From Betaproteobacteria bacterium RIFCSPLOWO2_12_FULL_68_19 (GTDB taxonomy: Bacteria; Pseudomonadota; Gammaproteobacteria; Burkholderiales; SG8-39), in assembly GCA_001772055.1 (NCBI GenBank), contig MERP01000029.1, positions 1 to 38,740 on the forward strand: 38,740 nt of DNA. The letters are read 5' to 3'. The translations under genes and the position numbers were made by a program. The notes beneath the pieces were generated by a model. The model was given only the letters and a program-made list of their open reading frames with translations. It searched no databases and was not told the origin of the DNA. Shown one piece after another: positions 1 through 13,010 of this stretch. Position 1 is the first letter of the stretch, and the number at the start of each line of letters is the position of its first letter.

Positions 1-3465
<3,465 letters not shown>

Positions 3466-3478
3466 GACCGGACTGTTG

Positions 3479-3507
3479 AATATACAATTATTGCGCTGCA
3501 GCGACAA
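3479..3507 (-). promoter_or_regulatory. Candidate sigma70 promoter for gltB inside the 3' end of aroB
   Basis: Minus strand TTGTCG-N17-TATATT (-35 at 3502-3507, -10 at 3479-3484), 13 nt before the gltB ATG. Confidence 0.45.
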
Positions 3508-4567
3508 TGGCTGCGCGCACCAGCGGCTCGTCCACGCCGCCACGCATGCTCGCGCTCCCGAGCCGCTCGAGCAGAACGAAGCGCAGCTCGCCTTTCGCCG
3601 CCTTCTTGTCGACCGCCATCAGCGCCAGCATCTCGTCGAGCGCGAGCGGCGGTCCTTTGACCGGCAGTCCAGCGCGCGAGATGAGCGTGCGCACCCGGGC
3701 AACGTCGTCGCTTCCGATCAGCTTCAGCAGCCTGGAGAGCTCCGCCGCCATCACCATGCCGGCGGCCACGGCCTCGCCGTGCAACCATGCGCCGTAGCCG
3801 CTGCCGGCTTCGATGGCATGGGCGAAGGTATGGCCGAGGTTGAGCAGGGCCCGCGGACCGGCTTCGCGCTCGTCGGCGGCGACGATCGCCGCCTTGAGCT
3901 CGCAGCTGCGCCGTACCGCATGCGTGAGCGCGCCGCGCTCGCGCGCGAGCAGCTTCTCGATGTTCTGCTCCAGCCACCCGAAGAAGGCGCGATCGAGCGC
4001 CGCACCGTGCTTGATGACCTCGGCCAGGCCGGCGCGCAGCTCGCGCTCGGGCAGCGTGTCGAGGGTGGCGAGGTCGGCAATCACCGCGCGCGGCTGGTGG
4101 AAGGCGCCGATCATGTTCTTGCCGCGCGGGTGGTTGATCGCGGTCTTGCCGCCGACCGAGGAATCGACCTGCGCGAGCAGCGTGGTCGGCACCTGCACGA
4201 AGGCGATGCCGCGCTGGTAGACCGCGGCGGCGAAGCCGGCCAGATCCCCCACCACCCCGCCGCCCAGCGCGACGAGCAGGGTGTCGCGCCCGCAGCGCGC
4301 CGCGAGCAGCGCATCGAACACGCGCTCCAGCGTCTGCCACCCCTTGGCCTGCTCGCCGTCGGGCACGACGATCCGGGTGACGCGCGCTCCCGCCGATTCC
4401 AGGGCCTGCCTGACCCGATCCAGGTAAAGGGGCGCCACAACCTCGTTGGTGACGATCGCGGCGCTTCCCGCCAGATACGGCGTGTAGAGGGCGCTCGTGC
4501 CGAGGATTCCGGCGCCGATGTGGATCGGATAGGAGCGGCTGCCGAGCGCTACGCTGAGGCTTTCCAT
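3488..4567 (-). CDS. aroB: 3-dehydroquinate synthase
   Basis: ORF contains [60 protein letters not shown]; next to shikimate kinase. Confidence 0.97.
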   Translation of the reverse strand: MESLSVALGSRSYPIHIGAGILGTSALYTPYLAGSAAIVTNEVVAPLYLDRVRQALESAGARVTRIVVPDGEQAKGWQTLERVFDALLAARCGRDTLLVALGGGVVGDLAGFAAAVYQRGIAFVQVPTTLLAQVDSSVGGKTAINHPRGKNMIGAFHQPRAVIADLATLDTLPERELRAGLAEVIKHGAALDRAFFGWLEQNIEKLLARERGALTHAVRRSCELKAAIVAADEREAGPRALLNLGHTFAHAIEAGSGYGAWLHGEAVAAGMVMAAELSRLLKLIGSDDVARVRTLISRAGLPVKGPPLALDEMLALMAVDKKAAKGELRFVLLERLGSASMRGGVDEPLVRAAIVAAAQ

Positions 4568-5091
4568 CGCTCTCCGAGCTTGTCGATCAGCTCCCTCGCC
4601 AGCGCGAGCACCGTCTGCTTGCCGGTGTCGACGACCAGGTCGGCGACGTCGCGATACAGCGGGTCGCGCTCGGCGTGCAGCTCGCGCAGGCGCGCGAGCG
4701 GGTCGGCGGTGGCGAGCAGCGGCCGGTTGCGATCGTGGCGCACCCTCTCGTAGAGGTCCTCCGGGGTGGCGCGCAGGTACACCACCGTGCCCCGCGCCGC
4801 GAGCCGCCTGCGGTTGTCCTCCGAGAGCACCACGCCGCCGCCGGTGCCCAGCACCACCCCATCGAGGGCCGTCAGCTCGGCGAGCACCTGCGCCTCGCGC
4901 GCCCGGAACCCGGCTTCGCCCTCGATATCGAAGATCAGCGGTATCTTCACGCCGCAGCGGCGCTCGAGCTCCCGGTCCGAGTCGATGAAGCGCAGCTTGA
5001 GCCGGCGCGCGAGCAGCCGCCCGACGGTGGTCTTGCCTGCGCCCATCATGCCGACCAGGTAGATGTTTCCCGCGTGCCTCATCGCCGGCAT
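4549..5091 (-). CDS. aroK: Shikimate kinase
   Basis: [37 protein letters not shown] (Walker A), [16 protein letters not shown]; overlaps aroB start. Confidence 0.96.
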   Translation of the reverse strand: MPAMRHAGNIYLVGMMGAGKTTVGRLLARRLKLRFIDSDRELERRCGVKIPLIFDIEGEAGFRAREAQVLAELTALDGVVLGTGGGVVLSEDNRRRLAARGTVVYLRATPEDLYERVRHDRNRPLLATADPLARLRELHAERDPLYRDVADLVVDTGKQTVLALARELIDKLGERWKASA

Positions 5092-5100
5092 TGTAGAAAC

Positions 5101-5126
5101 AAAAACGGCCGGGAGGTCCCGGCCGT
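5101..5126 (-). terminator. Intrinsic terminator downstream of pilQ
   Basis: Minus strand ACGGCCGGGA-CC-TCCCGGCCGT followed by TTTTGTTTC; 10-bp perfect stem between pilQ stop and aroK start. Confidence 0.85.
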
Positions 5127-5152
5127 CGAAGCCGCCCGAGGAGGGGTGGCGA

Positions 5153-7261
5153 TCAGCGAATCGTGAGCCGCTCGTTCACGATGCGCGGCGTGATGAATAC
5201 CAGCAGCTCGGTCTTGTCGTTGCTGGTCGCGTCGTTGCGGAACAGGAAGCCGATGAAAGGCAGGTCCCCGAGCAGGGGCACCTTGGTGATATCGGTCCGG
5301 TCGTTCTGCTCGTAGATGCCGCCGATCACCACCGTGCCGCCGTTCTCGACCAGGACCTCGGTCTTGACGTGCTTGGTGTTGATCTGCACGAACGTGCCGA
5401 CCCCGCTGCCCACCTGGTCCTTGGTGACGTCGAGCGTCATGATGACGTTGCCGTCGGGGGTGATCTGCGGCTTCACCTTGAGCGAGAGCACCGCCTTGCG
5501 GAAGGAGATGGACGTCGCGCCCGACGAGGTCGCGGTCTGGTAGGGGATCTCGGTGCCCTGCTCGATCAGCGCCTCGACCTGGTCGGCGGTCAGCACCCGC
5601 GGGCTGGCGATGATCTTGCCCTTGCCGTCGGCCTCCAGCGCGCTCACCTCGAGGTTGAGGAAGCGCGTCGCCCCGCTGTTGAACAGGATGAAGGAGAACT
5701 GCCCGGCGTTGAACAGGTTGAGGCCCGCGGCCGGCAGGTTCACGCTGTGGGCGTTGCCGATGAAGTCCGGGTCGGTGCCGGTCTGGCCGGTGTGAAAGCC
5801 GGTGTCGGCGATGCCGCCGCCGACGGAGAAGCGCGGGCTGTTCTGCCCGAGAACGCGCGTCCCGGGAACCGGCGAGATGTCGTGGTAGCCAAGGCGCGCC
5901 CCGAGGTTCTTGCTGAAGCTGTCGTTCGCCTCGACGATGCGCGCCTCGATCATTACCTGCCGTACCGGGATGTCGATCTTGGCGAGCAGCTTCCTCACCT
6001 CGTCGAGCCGGGCCGGCGTGTCCTGCACGAACAGCGTGTTGGTGCGCGCGTCCACCACCGCGCTGCCGCGCTTGGAGAGGATCCTCTGGTTCGGGTCGGA
6101 GAGCAGCTTCTGCACGTCGGCCGCTTTCTGGTAGTTCATCTGGAACGACTCGGTGCGCGTCTGCTCGAGGTCGTTGATCTGGTTGGCGGCCTCGAGCGCG
6201 AGCTTCTCGCGCGTGGCGAGCTCGTCGCGCGGTGCGATCCAGATCACATTGCCGTTGCGCCGGCTGTCGAGCCCGCGCGTCTGCAGGATGATCTCGAGCG
6301 CCTGGTCCCAGGGAACGTCCTTGAGCCGCAGCGTGATGTTTCCCGTGACCGTGTCGCTGGTGATGATATTGAGGTCGGTGAAGTCGGCGATGACGTTGAG
6401 CACCGCGCGCACCTCGACGTTCTGGAAGTTGAGCGAGAGCTTTTCCCCGGTGTAGCGGCCGCGCGCTTCGCGCGTGGGGTCGGCCGAGAGCGGCTTGACC
6501 TCGAGCACGAACTGCGTGTCGGATTGGTAGGCGTTGTGCTCCCACTGCCCTTTCGGCTCGATCACCATGCGCACGTTCTCGCCCTGCTGGAAGGTGGCGA
6601 CCGTGTTCACCGGCGTGCCGAAGTCGATCACGTCGAGGCGGCGGCGCAGGTTGTCGGGCAGCGTGGTCTTGAGGAACTCGACCACCACGTTCTGCCCCTG
6701 CTGGCGGATGTCGATGCCGGTGCTGCTGTCCGAGAGGTCGACGATCACGCGCCCTTCGCCCGAGCGGCCGCGGCGGAAGTCGATGTCGCGAATGGCGTGC
6801 TTGGCGTCGGCCCTGCCCTGGGCGAAATGCGCCACCTGGCCGCCGGGCGTCTGCGCCACCGCGGTCGTCTCGGAGAGCGTGATCAGCACCGTGCGACCCT
6901 CGACGCTCGCCTCGTGCGCCACCGGCCGGCGCAGGTTCAGCACCAGGCGCGCGCGGTCGGCGCCCTGCACGATGTTCACGCTGCGCAGCTCGCCCTGGCC
7001 GATCTCCTGGCTCGAGCGGCCGAGCGAGTTCACGGTATTGGCAAAGTCGAACGCGATGCGGGCCGGGCTGGCGATCGCGAAGTTGGGCGGCACGCTGCGC
7101 AGCGGCTCCTTGGTGGTGATCCGCACCACGACCTTCCCGCCCTGCTGGGTCACGTCCAGCGCCTCGATGCTGTTGGCCGCGGCGCCGTTCGCCTGGGCGA
7201 GGGCGAGCCCCGTGCCGGCGAGCCACAATGCGAGCCCGAACAAGAGCGTTTTCGTTTTCAT
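5153..7261 (-). CDS. pilQ: Type IV pilus secretin PilQ
   Basis: N-terminal AMIN-type repeats and secretin C-terminus (VRQVMIEARIVEANDSFSKNLGARLGY, LLGDLPFIGFLFRNDATSNDKTELLVFITPRIV). Confidence 0.97.
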   Translation of the reverse strand: MKTKTLLFGLALWLAGTGLALAQANGAAANSIEALDVTQQGGKVVVRITTKEPLRSVPPNFAIASPARIAFDFANTVNSLGRSSQEIGQGELRSVNIVQGADRARLVLNLRRPVAHEASVEGRTVLITLSETTAVAQTPGGQVAHFAQGRADAKHAIRDIDFRRGRSGEGRVIVDLSDSSTGIDIRQQGQNVVVEFLKTTLPDNLRRRLDVIDFGTPVNTVATFQQGENVRMVIEPKGQWEHNAYQSDTQFVLEVKPLSADPTREARGRYTGEKLSLNFQNVEVRAVLNVIADFTDLNIITSDTVTGNITLRLKDVPWDQALEIILQTRGLDSRRNGNVIWIAPRDELATREKLALEAANQINDLEQTRTESFQMNYQKAADVQKLLSDPNQRILSKRGSAVVDARTNTLFVQDTPARLDEVRKLLAKIDIPVRQVMIEARIVEANDSFSKNLGARLGYHDISPVPGTRVLGQNSPRFSVGGGIADTGFHTGQTGTDPDFIGNAHSVNLPAAGLNLFNAGQFSFILFNSGATRFLNLEVSALEADGKGKIIASPRVLTADQVEALIEQGTEIPYQTATSSGATSISFRKAVLSLKVKPQITPDGNVIMTLDVTKDQVGSGVGTFVQINTKHVKTEVLVENGGTVVIGGIYEQNDRTDITKVPLLGDLPFIGFLFRNDATSNDKTELLVFITPRIVNERLTIR

Positions 7262-7794
7262 CTTTTAGCCTCCACCAGTTGGAGCGAGCTCGAGCGCTCG
7301 ACCCACTCCCCCCCGCTGTCCTGCACCAGCTCCTTGAGGCTGATCTGCGCTTCGTCGATGGCGGTGATCACGCCAAAGTTCTGCCCCATGTAGTTGCCCT
7401 TCCTCACCCGGTACAGGTTCGGGCCCGCCTTGACCAGCGCGAACACCTCCTTTTCCTGGGTGATGCTGCCGAGCATCTGGATCGACTCGAGCGGGAAGGC
7501 CTCGAGGGGCTCCTTCAGCCGCTTCTCGTGCTCGGCGATCTTGCTCGCGCTGGCCGAGCTGCGGCCAGCCTGCGCCACCTCGATGCGCTCGGGCCGGAAC
7601 GGATCGATCTGGCCTTCCGCGGTGTAGGGCACCGGCTCGTAGGGCTTCACCTGCGGCAACGGGTCGACCCGGCCGCGGAAGTCCTTGGTCGCCTGCGCCA
7701 GCTCCTGCTTGAGGTCGCTGTGCTCTTCCCCGCCGCAGCCGGCGATGAGCAGCGCGGCGCTCGCCGCGACGGTGGTGGCGATAGCGCCTCTCAT
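7258..7794 (-). CDS. pilP: Type IV pilus lipoprotein PilP
   Basis: Lipobox LLIAGCGG; PYTAEGQIDPFRPERI; overlaps pilQ and sits between pilO and pilQ. Confidence 0.94.
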   Translation of the reverse strand: MRGAIATTVAASAALLIAGCGGEEHSDLKQELAQATKDFRGRVDPLPQVKPYEPVPYTAEGQIDPFRPERIEVAQAGRSSASASKIAEHEKRLKEPLEAFPLESIQMLGSITQEKEVFALVKAGPNLYRVRKGNYMGQNFGVITAIDEAQISLKELVQDSGGEWVERSSSLQLVEAKR

Positions 7795-8444
7795 CGTTTC
7801 TTCGCGCCCTTCTTCGCCGCCTGCGCCTTGCGCTGCGCCGCGATCTCGTCCTCGTCGAGATAGCGGAAGGTTCGGGCGGTGGCGTCCATGAGCAGGGTGC
7901 CGTCCTTGCCGGCGTTGATGGCGACGTTGTTCAGGGTCACGATGCGCGAGAGCTGGCCGACGTCGCTCGCGAAGGCGCCCATGTCGTGGTAGGTGCCGAG
8001 CACCTTCACCTGGATCGGCAGCTCGGCGTAGAAGTCCTTCACGCTCTCGTTCGCGGCCGGCTTGAAGAGATCGAATTGCAGCCCGCGCCCGAGCCCGGCC
8101 TGGTTGATGTCGACCAGCAACGCGTCCATCTGCGACTTGTTGGGCAGCTGGCGCAGCAGCGCGCCAAATTGCGTGTCGATCTCGCGCAGCTGCTGGCGAT
8201 GCAGATCGAGGTTGATCGCCTGCTTCTTCTTGCCGAGGTACTGCTGCTTGAGGCTCTCTTCCTGGTTGCGGCCGCTCTCGAGGTCGTTCAGCTGCTGCTG
8301 CGTGTCAAGGAAGAAGCCGGCGACCGGGACTGCGATCAGGATGGCGAGGAGCACCAGCAGCTTGGGCGCGACACGCCAGGTGCCGGGATCCTGCCAGTTG
8401 GTGCGCTTGAACTCCTCGACCAGGGCGTTGAGGTTGAGGGCCAT
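7791..8444 (-). CDS. pilO: Type IV pilus inner membrane protein PilO
   Basis: Start reset to MALNLNALVEEFKRTNWQDPGTWRVAPK; the listed ORF starts 53 codons too early. Single TM segment and PilO-like LLRQLPNKSQMDALLVDINQAGLGRGLQFDLFKP. Confidence 0.93.
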   Translation of the reverse strand: MALNLNALVEEFKRTNWQDPGTWRVAPKLLVLLAILIAVPVAGFFLDTQQQLNDLESGRNQEESLKQQYLGKKKQAINLDLHRQQLREIDTQFGALLRQLPNKSQMDALLVDINQAGLGRGLQFDLFKPAANESVKDFYAELPIQVKVLGTYHDMGAFASDVGQLSRIVTLNNVAINAGKDGTLLMDATARTFRYLDEDEIAAQRKAQAAKKGAKKR

Positions 8445-8449
8445 GGCAT

Positions 8450-9049
8450 CTACCCTTTTTTCGCCGCGGGCTTCGCCCCCGGCTTGGCCTTGGACTCGTC
8501 CGCCGCCGTACGCTTCAGGAACAGGAACAGGTTGAACTCCGACACCCGCTTCTTGTCGACGTTGGCCGCCTTGACTTCGACCAGAACCGGGTTCTCGAGC
8601 CACGGCGAGGACTCGATGTTGCGCATCAGGGACGAGACACGCGCGTTCGACTGCGCATAGCCGACCACCTGGACGCGCAGGCCTTTCTGGGTGAGCGACT
8701 TCAGGTACACGCCCTCGGGCGTCTGGCGCACCAGCTCATCGAGCAGGTGCACGGTCTGCGCGCGGTCGGCCTGCAGCGTCTCGATGATGTTCTTGCGGGC
8801 GAGCAGCGCCTGGATCTCGTCCTTGAGCTTCTTGATCTCGGCGATCTCCTTGTCGAGCTTGGAGATCTCGCCCTTCAGGAAGCTGTTGCGGCCCTCCTGC
8901 GTGCTGATTTTCTCGGCATAGAAGGTGTGCACCGCGAACACGATCACGGCGCCGAGCACGGCGGTGCCGATCGATACGCCGATGAAATGCTGGCGCGCGC
9001 GCTTGCGCGACTCGGCGCGGTGCGGCAGCAGGTTGATGCGGGCGCTCAT
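8450..9049 (-). CDS. pilN: Type IV pilus assembly protein PilN
   Basis: Start reset to MSARINLLPHRAESRKRARQHF, the PilN N-terminal INLLPHR motif; overlaps pilM stop. Confidence 0.94.
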   Translation of the reverse strand: MSARINLLPHRAESRKRARQHFIGVSIGTAVLGAVIVFAVHTFYAEKISTQEGRNSFLKGEISKLDKEIAEIKKLKDEIQALLARKNIIETLQADRAQTVHLLDELVRQTPEGVYLKSLTQKGLRVQVVGYAQSNARVSSLMRNIESSPWLENPVLVEVKAANVDKKRVSEFNLFLFLKRTAADESKAKPGAKPAAKKG

Positions 9050-10122
9050 ACCGGATCGAATCTCCTCATGGCCAGCCCGCAAGCCACGATCAGCGAGGGC
9101 GCGTCGACGATCAGGCGCTTGAGCTGGATGCGGGGCGAGGTCTGCATGAGCGCGAACGGATTCGCGACGCTCGCGGGCACCTGCGCCCGCGTGTTGACCA
9201 CCTCGTCGAGCCCCGGGATCACCGCCGAGCCGCCGGCGAGCAGGATATGGTCGACGCTGTGGTACTGCGTGGAGGTGAAGAAGAACTGCAGCGCGCGCTG
9301 CACCTCCATGGACAGGTTCTCCATGAAAGGCTTGAGCACCTCGGCCTCGAAATCGTCGGGCAGCCCGCCGGAGCGCTTGGCGTTCTCCGCTTCCTCCGGG
9401 CTCATGCCGTAGCGGCTGACGATCTCCTGCGTGAGCTGGTTGCCGCCGAAGGCCTGCTCGCGCGTGTACACCGACTGGTCGTTGCGCAGCACGCTCACGT
9501 TCATCACGTTCGCGCCGACGTCGACCACGGCGATGTTCTGGTCCTTGCCGCCGTTGGGCAGCGCCTGCACCACCAGCGACAACGCCGCCTGCTGGGCGAA
9601 GGACTCGACGTCCATCACCAGCGCCTTGAGCCCGGCGGACTCGGCCACGGCGACCCGGTCCTCGACCTTTTCCTTGCGCGTCGCGGCGATCATGACTTCC
9701 TGCTCGTCGGGGGTGGTCGCCGAAGGGCCGAGCACCTGGAAGTCGAGGTTCACCTCCTCGAGCGCGAAGGGAATGTACTGGTTCGCCTCGCTCTCGACCT
9801 GCACCTCGAGCTCGTCCTCGCGCAACGCCGCCGGGACGACGATTTTCTTGGTGATCACCGCGCCGGTGGGCACTGCCATCGCCACGTGCTTGGTGCGCGT
9901 GCCGAGGCGCTTGTGCGCGCGCTTCACGGCGTCGGCCACCGCCTCGAGGTTGTTGATGTTGCCGTCGACGACCGAGTCGCGCGCCAGCGGCTCGATGGCG
10001 TAGCGCTCGACGCGGTAGCTCCCTTTGCCGGCATCGACGATTTCGAGCATCTTCACCGACGACGAGCTGATGTCCAGCCCGAACAATGGCGGAGCCTTCG
10101 GCTTGAACAGGTCGAATGCCAT
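9046..10122 (-). CDS. pilM: Type IV pilus assembly protein PilM (actin-like)
   Basis: PLFGLDISSSSVKMLEI..., NIAVVDVGANVMNVSVLRNDQSVYTREQAFGGNQLTQEI, DHILLAGGSAVIPGLDEVV; first gene of pilMNOPQ. Confidence 0.96.
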   Translation of the reverse strand: MAFDLFKPKAPPLFGLDISSSSVKMLEIVDAGKGSYRVERYAIEPLARDSVVDGNINNLEAVADAVKRAHKRLGTRTKHVAMAVPTGAVITKKIVVPAALREDELEVQVESEANQYIPFALEEVNLDFQVLGPSATTPDEQEVMIAATRKEKVEDRVAVAESAGLKALVMDVESFAQQAALSLVVQALPNGGKDQNIAVVDVGANVMNVSVLRNDQSVYTREQAFGGNQLTQEIVSRYGMSPEEAENAKRSGGLPDDFEAEVLKPFMENLSMEVQRALQFFFTSTQYHSVDHILLAGGSAVIPGLDEVVNTRAQVPASVANPFALMQTSPRIQLKRLIVDAPSLIVACGLAMRRFDPV

Positions 10123-10133
10123 TAAAGTTGCTT

Positions 10134-10177
10134 CCCTTCCCTTATTTCCCTAATTTCCCTAATTTCCCTTATTTTCC
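10134..10177 (-). repeat. 9-bp tandem repeat (G3-tract repeat on pilM sense strand), G-quadruplex-forming potential
   Basis: Plus strand CCCTTCCCTTATTTCCCTAATTTCCCTAATTTCCCTTATTTTCC; minus strand contains GGGAAATTAGGGAAATTAGGGAAATAAGGGAAGGG, i.e. five G3 tracts with 6/6/6/2-nt loops. Confidence 0.8.
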
Positions 10178-10278
10178 TTTGTGCATCGGGCCTTAGGGGC
10201 GATACGTAGAATTCGCGTTAAATGCTAGCAACAACCCCTCCCCGTGTCTAGTTAATTTTCCGCAGGGCCCAAGGAGTT

Positions 10279-10311
10279 ATGATGCTACGTTTCCAGCAAG
10301 CCCTGCAATAA
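10279..10311 (+). CDS. Putative 10-codon leader ORF (MMLRFQQALQ) upstream of mrcA
   Basis: AAGGAG at 10271-10276, then ATGATG; second ATG at 10282 has a 5-nt spacer; stop TAA 10309-10311; 27 nt before the mrcA ATG. Confidence 0.35.
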   Translation: MMLRFQQALQ

Positions 10312-10338
10312 CGCGCCGGCGACCGGCTAACAGCCTTG

Positions 10339-12672
10339 ATGTGGCTCCGCTTTCTCGTTTTTCCGCTGACCCTGCTGGCGGGTCTGGCGGTTATCGGCGT
10401 GCTTACCCTGGCTTTGGTGGTAGCGCTCGCTTACCCCAACTTGCCCGCCCTCGGCGTCCTGACCGAGTACCAGCCCAAGGTGCCCCTGCGGATCTACACC
10501 GCCGAGGGGATCCTGATCGGCGAGTTCGGCGAGGAGCGCCGTGCCGTGGTCTCGATCGACGAGGTGCCCGCGCAGCTCAAGAACGCCATCATCGCCGCGG
10601 AGGACGAGCGCTTCTACGAGCACCCCGGCATCGACTACGTGGGCGTGCTGCGGGCCGCGTACGCCAACGTCGTTGCCGGCGGCAAGCGCCAGGGCGCGAG
10701 CACCATCACCATGCAGGTCGCGCGCAATTTCTTCCTGTCGTCGGAAAAGACCCTCACGCGCAAGCTCTATGAGGCGCTGCTCGCTTTCAAGATCGAGCAC
10801 AGCCTGGCAAAGGACGAGATCCTGGAGCTGTACGTGAACCAGATCTATCTCGGGCAGCGGGCGTACGGCTTTGGCGCCGCCTCGCAGATCTATTTCGGCA
10901 AGGCGCTCGGCCAGCTCAGCCTCGCCGAGACCGCAATGCTCGCCGGCCTGCCGAAGGCGCCGTCGGTCTATAACCCGATCGCCAACCCCCAGCGCGCCAA
11001 GCAGCGCCAGAAGTACGTGCTGCGGCGCATGACCGAGCTTGGCTACATTACGGCGACGCAGTATGAGGATGCGCTAAACGCCCCAATCCGGCCGCGCCGG
11101 GGCGAAGTGAACGAATACTCCGTGCACGCCGAGTACATTGCGGAGATGGTGCGGCAAGCGCTCGCCGAGCACTATCCCGAAGACGTCTATTCGCGCGGCT
11201 TCCGGGTCTACACCACGATCCGCAAGGCCGACCAGGAGGCCGCCTACTACGCGCTGCGCAGAGGCGTACTGGAGTACGACCGGCGGCAGGGCTATCGCGG
11301 CCCCGAGGCCTTCGTCGACCTTCCGGCCGGGGCCAGCGACGACGATTACGAGGACGCGCTCGCCGACCATTCGGACAGCGATGAGCTGCTGATCGCGGTG
11401 GTGCTGGCGGCCAACCCGCGCCAGGTGCAGGCCGCGCTGCGCAACGGCGAGAAAATCAGCATCACGGGCGAGGGGCTGCGCTTCGCCGCGCGCGCCCTGG
11501 AGCCCAAGACCGCGCCGCAGCGGCGCATCCGCCGGGGCGCCATCGTGCGCGTAGTGCGCGAGGGCCGCGCCTGGCAGATCGTCCAGTTGCCGGAGGTCGA
11601 GGCGGCGTTCATTTCGCTCGACCCGCGCGACGGGGCGGTGCGCGCCCTGGTGGGCGGATTCGAGTTCGGCCGCAACAAGTTCAACCACGTCACGCAGGCC
11701 TGGCGCCAGCCCGGATCGTCGTTCAAGCCGTTCATCTACTCGGCGTCGCTGGAAAAGGGCTTCACCCCCGCCACGGTCGTGCCCGACGAGCCGGTGGTGC
11801 TGGAAGCCGAAGAGACCGGCAGCCAGCGCTGGGAGCCGAAGAACTACGACGGGGCGTTCGAGGGGCCGATGCGGCTGCGCGCGGCGCTCGCCAAGTCGAA
11901 GAACATGGTCTCGATCCGGATTCTGGATGCGATCGGGCCGAAGTACGCCCAGGATTACGTCGCGCGCTTCGGCTTCGAGCCCGAGCGCCACCCCGCCTAT
12001 CTCACCATGGCGCTCGGCGCGGGCTCGGTCACGCCCTGGCACATGGCGCGCGCCTATTCGGTGTTCGCGAACGGCGGCTACCTGGTGCAGCCCTATTTCA
12101 TCCACAAGATCGTCGACGACCGCGGCAACCCGCTCGCGCTCGCCGACCCGCCGCGCGCCGGCGACGAGTCCCCGCGCGTCATCGACGAGCGTAATGCCTT
12201 CGTCATGGACAGCATGATGCAGGACGTGACGCGCTACGGGACCGGGGCGCGCGTAGCGCGCCTGGGGCGCACCGATCTCGCCGGCAAGACCGGCACGACC
12301 AACGAGTTCGTCGACGCCTGGTTCACCGGCTACCAGTCCTCGCTGGTGGCGATCGCCTGGGTCGGGTTCGATCAGCCGCGCACGCTGGGGAAGAACCAGA
12401 CCGGGAGCGTGGTGGCCCTGCCGATCTGGCTCGACTACATGGAAGCGGTGCTGAAGGACGAGCCGCAGACCTCGCGCGAGGTGCCGCCTGGCATCGTCAC
12501 CGTGCCGGTCGGCCCCTTCCCGGCGCTGCCGGGCGAGCCCAAGCTGGTGCCGGAATTCTTCTACGAGGAGGCCGTGCCGCCGCCGGAGGTGCTGCGACCG
12601 CCTGCGCCTCCCCTGCCGCTGCCCCTGTACGAGCAGTCGCCGCTCTTCGAGCGGTCCTATCCGCCCTCTTGA
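10339..12672 (+). CDS. mrcA: Penicillin-binding protein 1A (bifunctional transglycosylase/transpeptidase)
   Basis: IIAAEDERFYEHPGIDYVGVLRAAYANVVAGGKRQGASTITMQVARNFFLSSEKTLTRK (GT51), SSFKPFIYSASLEKGFTPATVVPDEP, KTGTTNEFVDAWFTGY; divergent from pilM, a common proteobacterial arrangement. Confidence 0.97.
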   Translation: MWLRFLVFPLTLLAGLAVIGVLTLALVVALAYPNLPALGVLTEYQPKVPLRIYTAEGILIGEFGEERRAVVSIDEVPAQLKNAIIAAEDERFYEHPGIDYVGVLRAAYANVVAGGKRQGASTITMQVARNFFLSSEKTLTRKLYEALLAFKIEHSLAKDEILELYVNQIYLGQRAYGFGAASQIYFGKALGQLSLAETAMLAGLPKAPSVYNPIANPQRAKQRQKYVLRRMTELGYITATQYEDALNAPIRPRRGEVNEYSVHAEYIAEMVRQALAEHYPEDVYSRGFRVYTTIRKADQEAAYYALRRGVLEYDRRQGYRGPEAFVDLPAGASDDDYEDALADHSDSDELLIAVVLAANPRQVQAALRNGEKISITGEGLRFAARALEPKTAPQRRIRRGAIVRVVREGRAWQIVQLPEVEAAFISLDPRDGAVRALVGGFEFGRNKFNHVTQAWRQPGSSFKPFIYSASLEKGFTPATVVPDEPVVLEAEETGSQRWEPKNYDGAFEGPMRLRAALAKSKNMVSIRILDAIGPKYAQDYVARFGFEPERHPAYLTMALGAGSVTPWHMARAYSVFANGGYLVQPYFIHKIVDDRGNPLALADPPRAGDESPRVIDERNAFVMDSMMQDVTRYGTGARVARLGRTDLAGKTGTTNEFVDAWFTGYQSSLVAIAWVGFDQPRTLGKNQTGSVVALPIWLDYMEAVLKDEPQTSREVPPGIVTVPVGPFPALPGEPKLVPEFFYEEAVPPPEVLRPPAPPLPLPLYEQSPLFERSYPPS

Positions 12673-12989
12673 GGGCGCAGCAGCACCGGCTGGCCGCTCT
12701 GCGCCGATACGAGCCGCGAGAGCGCGGCAAACAGCTCCCCGCCGTCACGCGTATCTCGCCAGGCCGCGCCGTCCCAGCGGAAGTGGAATCCGCCGGCGCG
12801 CGCCGCCACCCAGATCTCGCGCGCCGCGCCGTGGCGGTTGACGATCATCTTCGAGCCGTCGGCGAACTCGATTTCGAGCACGCCGTCCCCCTTTCGCTCG
12901 ATGTCCGCGTCGACACCACCCTCCTCGAGGGCGGTTTCGATTCTTGACAGCGCCCGCTCGGCGAGCGCTTCGAAGTCAGTCTCGTTCAT
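12657..12989 (-). CDS. cyaY: Frataxin-like iron donor protein CyaY
   Basis: MNETDFEALAERALSRIETALEEGGVDADIERKGDGVLEIEFADGSKMIVNRHGAAREIWVAARAGGFHFRWDGAAWRDTRDGGELFAALSRLV; start reset 4 codons downstream of the listed ORF. Confidence 0.93.
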   Translation of the reverse strand: MNETDFEALAERALSRIETALEEGGVDADIERKGDGVLEIEFADGSKMIVNRHGAAREIWVAARAGGFHFRWDGAAWRDTRDGGELFAALSRLVSAQSGQPVLLRPQEGG

Positions 12990-13010
12990 GGGTGCTAACA
13001 TCGCGATTTT

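Noticed and set aside
10141-10177. Considered as a CRISPR or telomere-like array
   Set aside because: Units are only 9 bp with no spacers and no cas genes nearby; treated as a tandem repeat/G4 candidate instead.
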